From: Mesorhizobium sp. Root157
Lineage (GTDB): Bacteria; Pseudomonadota; Alphaproteobacteria; Rhizobiales; Rhizobiaceae
Direction of reading: 5' to 3'
DNA: 52,966 bases
NCBI RefSeq assembly: GCF_001427385.1
Contig: NZ_LMGJ01000038.1
Coordinates: forward strand, 1-52,966
Below the pieces are notes generated by a model. The model saw only the letters and a program-made list of their open reading frames with translations. It searched no databases and was not told where the DNA came from. Each line of letters starts with the position of its first letter. Position 1 is the stretch's first letter. Below are positions 1 to 8,118 of this stretch, in pieces. The position numbers and the translations under genes are program-made.

Positions 1-795
1 CCCCCGCCACTCACCGCGTTGGGGGAAGGTTCACATGGCTCAATTCTCAATGGAAATTATGCGCCTAACCGGCTCAGTTCCGCGTGGAAACCAACAGTGC
101 GTACTTTGGGCGTCATAGAGGGACTGGATCGCGTGGCCAGGACCATCCGCTCCGGCCATGCCGGCGACTTGGTCATAGCAGCCCATCCAAGCGCGGCGAT
201 CTCGCTGCTGCCGCCTGCACTAGCGGATTTCAAGTCCCAACGGCCTGAGGTGCGTATCGAATTGTTGACCCGAAATTCCGATGAGGTCCGAGCGCTGTTC
301 CCGTCGCGCAAGTACGACCTGGGCATCGCGGAGTTGCCGATCGACCCGTCGGGGCTTTCAGTCGAGCGCTATGTTATGGACTGCGTGGCCATCGTGCCGG
401 AACAGCATCGGCTTGCAACGCATGCAACCCTTACGCCAGAATTGTTTCACGCCGAAAGCTTCGTCATCGTCTCGTCGCGAAGAGCGATCTTCCATCACAT
501 AAGCAGCGCATTCGCAGAACGCGGCGCGACCTTGAATATAGTAGCGGAAGTCGAAATGTTCGCGTCGATCTGTGCAATGGTCGCGTGCGGAAGCGGCGTC
601 TCCATAGTTGACCCGGCTTCAGCGGGGATGTTCAGCAAGCTCGGTTTTGTCTGTCGACGCTTTGAGCCACAGATAACCTATGACATTGCGCTTTTTCGAT
701 CCGCAGATCACGAACCATCGGTTGTCGCCCAGGCATTCATGGGCTTAATGAAAGAGCGACTTTCCACTTTCTGTGTGCCGCGATCGAACGGGTAG
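1..795 (+). CDS. LysR-type regulator, effector-binding domain only (cut by left edge)
   Basis: The reading frame is open to the left edge and ends in a stop. From about residue 40 it reads as a LysR effector-binding domain: a linker helix (VIEGLDRVARTIRSG), then GDLVIAAHPSAAISLLPPAL and later ACGSGVSIVDPASAG, the usual order for the two-lobed pocket. The first ~35 visible residues should be the end of the helix-turn-helix and its GRLVPT-like joint, but they do not look like one. Either the DNA-binding half lies upstream in another frame or the gene is broken. The pocket recalls the OccR/NocR opine-regulator group, which is a family-level impression only. The effector and targets cannot be told from the window. 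Confidence 0.6.
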   Translation, partial: PPPLTALGEGSHGSILNGNYAPNRLSSAWKPTVRTLGVIEGLDRVARTIRSGHAGDLVIAAHPSAAISLLPPALADFKSQRPEVRIELLTRNSDEVRALFPSRKYDLGIAELPIDPSGLSVERYVMDCVAIVPEQHRLATHATLTPELFHAESFVIVSSRRAIFHHISSAFAERGATLNIVAEVEMFASICAMVACGSGVSIVDPASAGMFSKLGFVCRRFEPQITYDIALFRSADHEPSVVAQAFMGLMKERLSTFCVPRSNG

Positions 796-874
796 TAGGA
801 CAAGCAGAGAGATTGCGGAGCGGTTAGATTAATTCCGACGGCACGGGCCGGAGAAAGTATCGCAGACGCTAGGT

Positions 875-2413
875 CTAAAGCGGCAAACCCGCCTTGATAT
901 AACCGTCGAGGAAATGTTGTCGGTCCTCATCGCGCCTAAAAGGCTGCGTAGCTGCCCAACGAGATGCGAGGAAGCCGGGATTTATCTCAAGGAACCGGCG
1001 GGCTTCCTCGTGAGCTTCGGCGAACTGACCGAGCTGCGCCAAGCTCGCAGCAAGGATGCGCTTTGCCGGTAGCCGGCCAACCTCCTCCTTGCGGAGAACC
1101 CTGACTGCCTGGGTATAGTGGCCGGCAGCATAGTACGCGAAGCCGAGGTCCCAGTAGTACCAGCCCGGCGGATAGGGGTTGAGGCGGAGAGCATTCTCAG
1201 CCAGTTCGACGGCGTCGCCGGGCCGGCCTTGCAGGACTCTCAAGTTCGCCATGTTCACCATCGTGTCGGCATGGTTCGGGTTGATCCGCAGCGCCGTTTG
1301 GAATGCGGACTCCGCCTCTTCGAGTATGCCCTCGCAGAGCCGAGCAAACCCAAGAACGCTATGTGCCATAGGATCGCTCATATCGAGCGACATCGCCTTC
1401 TGAGCGTAAGCGAGCCCCAAAGCCTGGTTCGCGTTAAAGTCCTCCCCGTAGTGGATCGCCGCGTTGTAGTGCGAAACGGCGAGCCATGCGTAGGCCTCAG
1501 CCAAATTCGGATCGAGCTCGGCGGCCTTGACGAGGAGAGTACGAGCAAGATCGTTTCCGGCGGGCGAGTGCATGACAAGAACGCGCCCGCGAACGAGGAA
1601 ATCATACGCTTCGATAATCGTCGTCCGGCGCCGGGTAGACGGCGCGTCATCGAGCGCTGGTTCAAGCGGCAGCACGTTCGCCAGAGCCGCGACGACCTTG
1701 CGCACTACTTGGTCCTGCAGACGAAAGACGTCGGCCAGATCGCCATCAAACCGCTCAGCCCAAAGACATCTGCTCGTCGTCGCCTCAGTGAGATGAATCC
1801 CAATTCGGACCTGGCCTGCGACGCGACGCACGCTGCCCTCGATGACATAGCGGACACCGAGTTCCTTCGCGATCGATTGCGTATCGGCGGACATTGCCTT
1901 GAAAGCGAACGATGAATGGCTTGCGATCACCAGGAGACCCGGCACCTTCGACAAGTCGGTGATCAAATCGTCCACCAAACCGTCGGCGAAATGCGCCTGC
2001 TCCGGATCGAGGCTCATGTTCGCAAAGGGCAAGACTGCGATAGAGGGGTCCGCTTCGAGCGCCCGGCTGGGATCGACGATTGGAGCCTCGCGCTGTTGGA
2101 TGGTGAGCGGGCCTGTGAACCGATAGCCCACCCGCGGGAAAGTCGCGATCCACTCTTCCCCGTCGGGCGAGACCCGCAACCGTCTCCGAAGAGCAGCGAT
2201 CTGAACCGTCAGATTGCTTTCTTCAACGTAGGTATTTGGCCAGGCAGCGTCCATCAAGGCCGCCTTGGGCACCACTTGACCGCGCGCCTCCACCAAGGCC
2301 TGCAGCAGCGCAAGGGGTTTGCTTCCAATCGCAACAGGCAGGCCGTGCTCGAATAGTGCGCCGTCGCGAGCGTCAAGCACAAAGGGACCAAATGCAAAGC
2401 GCAGAGGCACCAT
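875..2413 (-). CDS. Winged-helix (OmpR/CadC-type) regulator with TolB-like and TPR domains
   Basis: This 512-residue cytosolic regulator starts with a winged-helix DNA-binding domain (about 5-105; FGPFVLDARDGALFEHG and FPRVGYRFTG mark its ends). A TolB/FlgO-like domain follows (about 120-245; SIAVLPFANMSLDPEQ, ADGLVDDLITDLSKV, RYVIEGSVRR). Tetratricopeptide repeats fill the C-terminal half (e.g. AEAYAWLAVSHYNAA, HADTMVNMANLRVLQGR). No membrane segment is visible, unlike CadC itself. This architecture is frequent in Rhizobiales, where it is usually annotated as a winged-helix TPR protein of unknown signal. It stands divergent from a small secreted protein, so the 157-bp gap may hold a shared control region. 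The target is unknown. Confidence 0.85.
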   Translation of the reverse strand: MVPLRFAFGPFVLDARDGALFEHGLPVAIGSKPLALLQALVEARGQVVPKAALMDAAWPNTYVEESNLTVQIAALRRRLRVSPDGEEWIATFPRVGYRFTGPLTIQQREAPIVDPSRALEADPSIAVLPFANMSLDPEQAHFADGLVDDLITDLSKVPGLLVIASHSSFAFKAMSADTQSIAKELGVRYVIEGSVRRVAGQVRIGIHLTEATTSRCLWAERFDGDLADVFRLQDQVVRKVVAALANVLPLEPALDDAPSTRRRTTIIEAYDFLVRGRVLVMHSPAGNDLARTLLVKAAELDPNLAEAYAWLAVSHYNAAIHYGEDFNANQALGLAYAQKAMSLDMSDPMAHSVLGFARLCEGILEEAESAFQTALRINPNHADTMVNMANLRVLQGRPGDAVELAENALRLNPYPPGWYYWDLGFAYYAAGHYTQAVRVLRKEEVGRLPAKRILAASLAQLGQFAEAHEEARRFLEINPGFLASRWAATQPFRRDEDRQHFLDGYIKAGLPL

Positions 2414-2570
2414 AGCCTATCATACGACCTTCGGAAAAATTTTGCGATCAATTCGGAGCCTCTTTAGGATTGGCGCCGCGAAATCGCCGATGCTCTCCAC
2501 CTCGGGCCAGCCTGAACGGAAAACGGTCCGTAGCCTAGCAGCTTAGCACGGCAGCAAGGGAGTTAATGAT

Positions 2571-2963
2571 ATGACTAAACTAACATTGGCGATGAGTGTG
2601 CTTGCCGGCGTGACCGGGCTTTGCGGCGATGCCGTAGCCGATTCCTCAATGGCCGGCCCGACATACATCGGGGACAGAGCGGCGGACCCCGAGGACGAGA
2701 CGTTCGCCTACTTGGTGAAGACTGAAGGCGATCGCCCGCTCGCTTTCATCGGTCCAGCCCGCAATGTTGGTCCCGTCACGGGCGACGCGGAGAGGGACAC
2801 GTTCGCGTACCGGCCGCTGCTTGGAGTGCAGAGAGACGGTCTTTGGACATTCGTGCTCGTGCGGGAGTGCGAGGTTTCAGATGCGGCGAGGGCTATGGAT
2901 TGCCGCCTGCCCCCGCCCACTGTGACGGTTTTGCGGCAGCGGGCCGCGGTCGGGGGCAACTGA
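2571..2963 (+). CDS. Small secreted protein of unknown function
   Basis: This 130-residue product begins with a clear Sec signal peptide (MTKLTLAMSVLAGVTG, likely cut after AVADS). The mature part is short and hydrophilic, without a family I recognise. Two similar stretches can be seen, AADPEDETFAYLVKTEGDRP and GDAERDTFAYRPLLGVQRDG, which suggests an internal duplication of a roughly 40-residue unit built round D/E-x-FAY. A cysteine pair (CEV...CRL) could form a disulfide in the periplasm. The start ATG lies after AAGGGAG about 8 bases upstream, a good ribosome site. It is divergent to the winged-helix/TPR regulator and may be its target (inference). Confidence 0.6.
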   Translation: MTKLTLAMSVLAGVTGLCGDAVADSSMAGPTYIGDRAADPEDETFAYLVKTEGDRPLAFIGPARNVGPVTGDAERDTFAYRPLLGVQRDGLWTFVLVRECEVSDAARAMDCRLPPPTVTVLRQRAAVGGN

Positions 2964-3070
2964 TCGAATGTCCCTTTCGAGTGCGCGAGCGGCAATGAGG
3001 CTCTTACAGTCGGGTTGCCGCCTTCGCCTGCATGCGTCTTCACAATCCGGAATTTTGTCTGGGTCCGGCC

Positions 3071-5059
3071 CTACGCCAGACCCAATCTGCTCTTGCGCTC
3101 CGCCGACCATGCGGTGATGAGTTTGTCGGCCGTCAGTCCCATGAAGGCCACGCACAGGCCCAGCACCAGGCCTTTGCCGGCGTCATTGAAGGTCAACGCC
3201 CGGAATATCTCCTGCCCGATATCCTTGGTGCCGATGAAGGCGGCAATAATGACCATGAACAGTGCGAACATGATGGTCTGGTTGATGCCCAGCATGATTT
3301 CCGGAAAGGCCAGCGGCAAGCGAATGTTCCACAACAGTTGGCGCTCGGTGCAGCCCGAGGTGATGCCGGCTTCGACAATATCCTGCGGGACGTTGCGCAG
3401 GCCGAACACGGTGTAGCGAATGATCGGGATCATCGCGTAGATGATGATCGCCGAAATGGCCGCGACGTCGCCCACCTTGAACAGCATGATCACCGGGATC
3501 AGGTAGATGAAGGATGGGAAGGTCTGGAACGTATCGCACCAGAGCTTCGCCATCTTTGCGCGGCGGTCGGTCTTGGAGGCCCATATCCCGACCGGCAGAC
3601 CGATCAGCACGCACAGCATGACCGCGACCGCCACCATATAGGCGGTGATCAGCGAGCGTTCCCAAAAACCGGCAAAGGCAATGAAAAGCACGAAGCCGGA
3701 TACGACAAGCGCCAGACGTACGCCCCCAAGCGACCAGCCTGCCACAGCGACCAGCGCCACCATTGCAGTCCACGGAATCTGCTGGAACAGCCCACGCACC
3801 GGGATCAGCACGTAAAGCAGCATCGCATCCCGGAAGTATTGCAGCGGATCGAAGAAGTAGAGCGTGATCCAGTCGACCAGTCCATCCCACAACGGTGCCG
3901 TGCTCAGTGTAAGTTCGTCAGGCCACACGCTTGCGTATGGCGTGATCGCCGACAAAAGCAGCGACACACCGCATACGGCTATTGCAGCAGACAGGAACGG
4001 GAAGCGCGCCAACCATGAAACGTTGTCGGCCAGATGGCTTGGCTGCTTCTCGGCAGCCGCACGGCTCAACTGGTCGAGGACGATCGCCATCAGTACGATC
4101 GCGACGCCGCTTTCGAGCGCCTGACCAATCTTGAGCGATTGAAGGCGAAACAGAAGATCGTGCCCAAGCCCGCGCGCGCCAACGAAGGAGGCGATAACGA
4201 CCATCGCAAGGCATTGCATGATGACCTGGTTGACGCCTACCAGCAGAGCCTGGCGGGCCGCCGGAATTTCGACCATCCAGAGCATCTGGAAGCGGGTGCA
4301 CCCCGCCATCTTGCCAGCTTCACGGATCTCTTCGGCTATGCCTTTCAGGCCGAGGATCGTCAGCCGCGCCATGGGCGGGATGGCAAAAATGATCGTGGCG
4401 ATTGTTCCGGCCTTGTGGCCCACTCCGATGAATACGGCGATGGGAATCAGGTAGGAGAAGTGCGGCAGCGACTGCAGGACGTTGAGGAGCGGCACGATCA
4501 CGGCCTCGAACCATGGCTTCTTGACCGCCATGATACCGAGCAGGAATCCGATACTACCTGCTATCGGCGCTGCAACCAGAACGACCGACAGCGTGATCAT
4601 CGACAGTTCCCATTTGCCGAAGATCGCCATGTAGGCAACGCAGCCCGCGGCCAACGTGCCAAGCCGCCAGTCACGCAAGGCCCACCCCAGGACACCGCAC
4701 AAGCCCGCGGTCATCACCCACGGCATCGCTGGTATACCAAAATCCGGAAAGCCCGAGACAAGCAAGCCTTCGACCAGCGCAAGCGGCCAGGTAATGAGCT
4801 CGGCAATCCAGCGGGTAAAATCCCTGAACGAGAAAAGACCAAACAGGGCATCTTCGCGCAGATGATCGATGACGGCATTCGTCCAGTCGATGAATGGAAC
4901 CGTCCACGCCTGCGGCACTTTCATCATCCAGTCCGGTAGCAAGGATGCGCACAGGAACAGGATCAGAAACGGCAGCACGGTGAGCGCCGGTTTCGCCGCC
5001 CTGGCAAGCGCTCCCGGTGCGCCAACCTTGGTGGGGCGCTCCATGGCCACCGCGCTCAC
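3071..5059 (-). CDS. Double-length betaine/TMAO-type ABC permease (ProW/TmoV-like)
   Basis: Integral membrane component of a quaternary-amine importer. At 662 residues it is about twice the size of a normal ProW permease and carries two permease domains. The first (about 60-340) has the coupling-loop signature GIAEEIREAGKMAGCTRFQ and the second (about 400-655) has GLRNVPQDIVEAGITSGCTE. Each is preceded by its own set of membrane helices, so the gene encodes a fused pair of subunits. Its ATG overlaps the stop of the ATPase gene by four bases (ATGA), which implies translational coupling. It is the last gene of a binding protein-ATPase-permease operon. Substrate is probably TMAO or glycine betaine; the torRST neighbours favour TMAO. 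Confidence 0.88.
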   Translation of the reverse strand: MSAVAMERPTKVGAPGALARAAKPALTVLPFLILFLCASLLPDWMMKVPQAWTVPFIDWTNAVIDHLREDALFGLFSFRDFTRWIAELITWPLALVEGLLVSGFPDFGIPAMPWVMTAGLCGVLGWALRDWRLGTLAAGCVAYMAIFGKWELSMITLSVVLVAAPIAGSIGFLLGIMAVKKPWFEAVIVPLLNVLQSLPHFSYLIPIAVFIGVGHKAGTIATIIFAIPPMARLTILGLKGIAEEIREAGKMAGCTRFQMLWMVEIPAARQALLVGVNQVIMQCLAMVVIASFVGARGLGHDLLFRLQSLKIGQALESGVAIVLMAIVLDQLSRAAAEKQPSHLADNVSWLARFPFLSAAIAVCGVSLLLSAITPYASVWPDELTLSTAPLWDGLVDWITLYFFDPLQYFRDAMLLYVLIPVRGLFQQIPWTAMVALVAVAGWSLGGVRLALVVSGFVLFIAFAGFWERSLITAYMVAVAVMLCVLIGLPVGIWASKTDRRAKMAKLWCDTFQTFPSFIYLIPVIMLFKVGDVAAISAIIIYAMIPIIRYTVFGLRNVPQDIVEAGITSGCTERQLLWNIRLPLAFPEIMLGINQTIMFALFMVIIAAFIGTKDIGQEIFRALTFNDAGKGLVLGLCVAFMGLTADKLITAWSAERKSRLGLA

Positions 5060-6084
5060 CGCGCCGGTTCCTGGTCGTAAAGGGCATCGATATAGGTGCC
5101 GCGATCCAGCGTACCTACCAATATGCCCTCGTCATCGACGACGTCGATGGGGCGTTCCGTGGTGACGATCTGGCGCGCGATGCTCGCCAGCAGGGCGTCG
5201 GCCCGGATCGCATCCTTGGCCGGCTTGCGGGGAGATGTCGACGCCATGACACTTCTTACCGACAGCAGCCGATCTCGCGGAATATTCTCAGTGAACTTCG
5301 CAACATAAGGCGTGGCTGGGCGGGTTACCAACTGCTCAGCCGTGCCAAGCTGTTCGATGGCCCCGTCCTTCATGATGGCGATGCGGTCGGCGACGCGTAT
5401 GGCTTCGTCAAAATCGTGCGTAATGAAAACGATCGTCTTGTTGAGAACCTTCTGGAGCCGCAGAAACTCGTCCTGCATTTCCTTGCGGATCAGCGGATCG
5501 AGCGCAGAGAAGGGTTCGTCGAGGAACCACAGGTCCGGCCCGACTGCGAGCGAACGGGCTATGCCGACGCGTTGTTGCTGGCCGCCCGAAAGTTCACGCG
5601 GATAGTAGCCTTCGCGCCCCTTCAACCCAACCAGTTCGATAACATCGCGCGCCCGGCTTTCCCGCTCCTGCCTAGCCGTTCCCCGCACCTGCAAGGGGAA
5701 CGCGACATTCTCCAGGACCGTCCGGTGCGGCAGCAGTGCAAAGTTCTGGAACACCATGCCCATCTTGTGCCGGCGCAATTCGATCAACTCGCTGTCGGAA
5801 GCCGTCAGCATGTCGCGGCCTTCGAACATCACCTCGCCGGCCGTGGGTTGGACAAGCCGCGACAGGCAGCGCAGCAATGTCGATTTTCCGGAACCGGAAA
5901 GTCCCATGACAACGAGAATCTCGCCGGGCATGACGTCGAACGAAACGTCTCTAACCGCCGAAATATAGCCCTGCGCCCGGATGGCCTCGATGGAAGGACG
6001 GCCATCGTGTCGTTTCAGGAAACCGACCGGATCGGGGCCATATAGTTTCCAGAGATTTCGGCATGCAATCTTGGGGTCGCCCAT
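5056..6084 (-). CDS. Betaine/TMAO-type ABC transporter ATPase (ProV/TmoW-like)
   Basis: ATP-hydrolysing subunit of the importer. It shows a Walker A (GLSGSGKST), Q-loop (MVFQNFALLPHRTVLENV), signature (LSGGQQQRVGIARSL), Walker B (LWFLDEPFSALDP) and switch His (FITHDFDEA). The N-terminal extension with LYGPDPVGFLKR is typical of the ProV/OpuA group. The last ~70 residues look like a shortened CBS-type module (VVDDEGILVGTLDRGTYIDAL), which in OpuA relatives senses ionic strength. I place the start at the internal ATG (MGDPKIACRN) because AAAGGGA lies just upstream; a longer in-frame version starting at 6144 would add 20 unconserved residues. Confidence 0.9.
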   Translation of the reverse strand: MGDPKIACRNLWKLYGPDPVGFLKRHDGRPSIEAIRAQGYISAVRDVSFDVMPGEILVVMGLSGSGKSTLLRCLSRLVQPTAGEVMFEGRDMLTASDSELIELRRHKMGMVFQNFALLPHRTVLENVAFPLQVRGTARQERESRARDVIELVGLKGREGYYPRELSGGQQQRVGIARSLAVGPDLWFLDEPFSALDPLIRKEMQDEFLRLQKVLNKTIVFITHDFDEAIRVADRIAIMKDGAIEQLGTAEQLVTRPATPYVAKFTENIPRDRLLSVRSVMASTSPRKPAKDAIRADALLASIARQIVTTERPIDVVDDEGILVGTLDRGTYIDALYDQEPAR

Positions 6085-6133
6085 GGAAATTCCCTTTGCC
6101 GTTGGAGGGCAGCACTGTGCCTGCGCGAGAGGG

Positions 6134-6157
6134 AGCGCCCGCAATCAGGCGGGCGCT
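6134..6157 (-). other. Intercistronic stem-loop between binding-protein and ATPase genes
   Basis: A perfect 9-bp stem (AGCGCCCGC / GCGGGCGCT) with a 6-base loop lies in the 107-bp gap after the binding-protein gene, with no T-tract. Such hairpins after a binding-protein gene often protect its mRNA 3' end and raise its level above that of the membrane subunits (known for malE); that role here is inferred. Confidence 0.6.
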
Positions 6158-6191
6158 GCCAACTATGCAGGTAGAAGTCTGGACGTCGGGA

Positions 6192-7145
6192 TCAGCTTGC
6201 CGAGCCCAGCCATTCCTTCCAGCGGGCTTCATTGTCAGACAGCCATTTGTCTGCAGCCTGCTCCGGCTCCATGTTGTCGATATCGGCAAGCTTGGCCTGC
6301 ACCGCGACATCCATGTTGGTGAAGTTGATCTTCTGAAGCACGGAGTAGGCCTTGGGCCACTTGTTCGGGAATTCCTTCCACGCGCCGATCTTCAGATAAC
6401 CGTCCTTCGGGTTCCCGCAGTCATAGGTGAGATCCTTGTTGGTTCCCCAGGAAGCATCGTCCTTGCACTTGGGATCGAAGGGCGGGAACTCGACGAACGC
6501 GCCTTCATACAGGGCCTCGATGAAGTTGGGCGTCCAGTTGAACAGAACGATCGGCTCCTTGCGCTTCTCGGCCGAGGCAAGTTCCGCCCAAAGTGCTGCA
6601 GCAGAGCCTGCGTTGACCACCTCGAAGTTCATGCCGAAGGCTTCGACACGCTCGGAATCGTGCTTGAGCCAGTCGACCGGTCCGCCAAGGAACCGGCCCT
6701 TGGGCGAAGTCTCGGCGGTGGCAAACTTGTCCGCGCACGCATTGAGCGCTTCCCAGGCAGGCAGGCCGGGACAGATTTCCTCGACGTATTTGGGATACCA
6801 CCATTCCTCGCGGGTCTTCGCGTCATGGGTGGCGGCATCGATGGCGCAGCCTTCCTTTACGACCTTCTCGAACGCAACGCCGAAGGCACCTTCCCAAACT
6901 TCATGGACGAGATGCACATCACCTTCACAGAGCGCCGTATAGACGACCTGACTATCCGCCGACACGTATTCTACTTTCGCGCCGGTCTTCTCGAGCAGCT
7001 TGCCGACGATATGCGCGCCTACGATCTGGCTCGACCAATTGTGAGTGGGTATCTTGATGACGTCGGTGGAATCCTGGGCAAAGGCGGTGGTTACCGTGAA
7101 AGCCAGGATCGCAGCTACGCTTGCGGATATCGTGAGTTTTCTCAT
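6192..7145 (-). CDS. tmoX: Periplasmic TMAO/betaine-binding protein (TmoX-like)
   Basis: This 317-residue protein has a signal peptide (cut near AFAQ, residue 24) followed by an OpuAC/ProX-type binding fold. Aromatic residues that could form the cage around a trimethylated nitrogen are visible: Trp37 in THNWSSQIV, Trp84 in EVWEGAF, the W115-W116-Y117 run, and FNWTPNF further on. The combination HNWSSQ / EVWEGAF / GPVDWLKHD / INAGS-like VVNAGSAAALWAEL resembles, from memory, the TMAO-binding TmoX of marine alphaproteobacteria more than ProX. Together with the neighbouring torR this makes TMAO the best guess. Glycine betaine or choline remain possible. It is the first gene of the importer operon and is divergent from torR. 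Confidence 0.78.
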   Translation of the reverse strand: MRKLTISASVAAILAFTVTTAFAQDSTDVIKIPTHNWSSQIVGAHIVGKLLEKTGAKVEYVSADSQVVYTALCEGDVHLVHEVWEGAFGVAFEKVVKEGCAIDAATHDAKTREEWWYPKYVEEICPGLPAWEALNACADKFATAETSPKGRFLGGPVDWLKHDSERVEAFGMNFEVVNAGSAAALWAELASAEKRKEPIVLFNWTPNFIEALYEGAFVEFPPFDPKCKDDASWGTNKDLTYDCGNPKDGYLKIGAWKEFPNKWPKAYSVLQKINFTNMDVAVQAKLADIDNMEPEQAADKWLSDNEARWKEWLGSAS

Positions 7146-7320
7146 TTCTTCTCCCTTTTATTCCTCGTTCCAGACGAGCGGATAATCACCTCTGCGGGTA
7201 GTTCTGATACGCTCAGCCCAGCAAGAATAGCTGCCAGAAGTGAACCGGTGTCGTCGTCGATGTAAAAGTCGTGGCTTGCCATGTGAAAAGATGTTAATCG
7301 GAGCGCGGGAGGAATTCGGC

Positions 7321-8058
7321 ATGCGGCTCCAGCATCACATTGTGATCGTGGAGGATGACCCGGTTACGCGGGCGAAGCTTGCCGGGTATTTTCTCGCCGA
7401 GGGCTACAAGGTCAGCGAAGCCGGCGATGGCGAACAGATGCGCAGCATCGTTGGACGCCATCCTGCCGATCTTTTGATGATCGACATCAACCTGCCAGGC
7501 GAGGACGGGCTGAAACTCACCCGGGAACAGCGGGAACGGTCCGATGCGGGGATCATCCTTGTGACCGGTCGCACCGATACCGTCGACCGCATAGTCGGGC
7601 TGGAAATAGGCGCCGACGACTACGTGACCAAGCCATTCGAGCACCGGGAGCTTCTGGCGAGGGTCAAGGGCCTCCTACGGCGCGTCGGCAAAAGCCGGCA
7701 GCCGAACGCCAACACCTCCACGCGCGCCTTTTACGGCTGGATTCTCGATGTCGCCCGCCGCACCTTGCAAGCAACAGACGGAACTTTCGTCGATCTGACC
7801 GGGGCCGAATTCAAACTACTGTCTGCCCTCACTGCCAATCCGGGGCAAGTGCTGTCGCGCGAACGGCTGCTGCACGAGATATCGAGACGCGAATGGGATG
7901 CCAGCGACCGTACCGTGGACGTGCTGGTCAGGCGTCTTAGGCAGAAGCTTCACGACAATCCACGCGCGCCCCGTATCATCGTGACTGCACATGGCGAAGG
8001 CTACTTCTTCACCCCGGAGGCGACGCCGCCTATACAGCGGGATGTACCGCGTTACTGA
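7321..8058 (+). CDS. torR: TorR-like response regulator (OmpR family)
   Basis: 245 residues: a receiver domain (phospho-acceptor Asp in MIDINLPGEDGL, acidic pair in VEDDPVTRAKL, Lys in ADDYVTKPFEHREL) and an OmpR-type winged helix (ERLLHEISRREWDASDRTVDVLVRRLRQKL). The lines IVIVEDDPVTRAKL, GIILVTGRTDTVDRIVGLE and VTAHGEGYFF match E. coli TorR closely as I recall it. The start ATG follows GGGAGGAA by 7 bases; an upstream in-frame extension has no conserved residues. In the TMAO system TorR is phosphorylated by TorS and activates torCAD. Here the adjacent divergent gene is an ABC binding protein, so the importer is the likely target. The 175-bp shared promoter gap shows no box I can assign to TorR. 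Confidence 0.9.
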   Translation: MRLQHHIVIVEDDPVTRAKLAGYFLAEGYKVSEAGDGEQMRSIVGRHPADLLMIDINLPGEDGLKLTREQRERSDAGIILVTGRTDTVDRIVGLEIGADDYVTKPFEHRELLARVKGLLRRVGKSRQPNANTSTRAFYGWILDVARRTLQATDGTFVDLTGAEFKLLSALTANPGQVLSRERLLHEISRREWDASDRTVDVLVRRLRQKLHDNPRAPRIIVTAHGEGYFFTPEATPPIQRDVPRY

Positions 8059-8071
8059 AAACGCAGCGCAA

Positions 8072-8118
8072 TCAGCCGATCACTCTGCGGCGGTCCGCTC
8101 TATGGGCCGATCGGCTGA
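8072..8118. terminator. Inverted repeat at the torR/torS convergent junction
   Basis: TCAGCCGATC and GATCGGCTGA form a 10-bp perfect stem with a 27-base spacer. It starts 14 bases after the torR stop and runs over the torS stop codon into its last codons. It could end torR transcription, but no T-tract follows and the spacer is long. Confidence 0.35.

Noticed and set aside
3032..4018. Long open frame of 328 codons on the plus strand opposite the permease gene
   Set aside because: It is antisense to the clear double permease, is rich in His, Asp and Arg as expected for a GC-rich shadow, and shows no domain.
6063..7265. 400-codon plus-strand frame opposite the TmoX-like gene
   Set aside because: Its sequence mirrors the binding-protein gene and has no signature of its own; the minus-strand frame has a signal peptide and a known fold.
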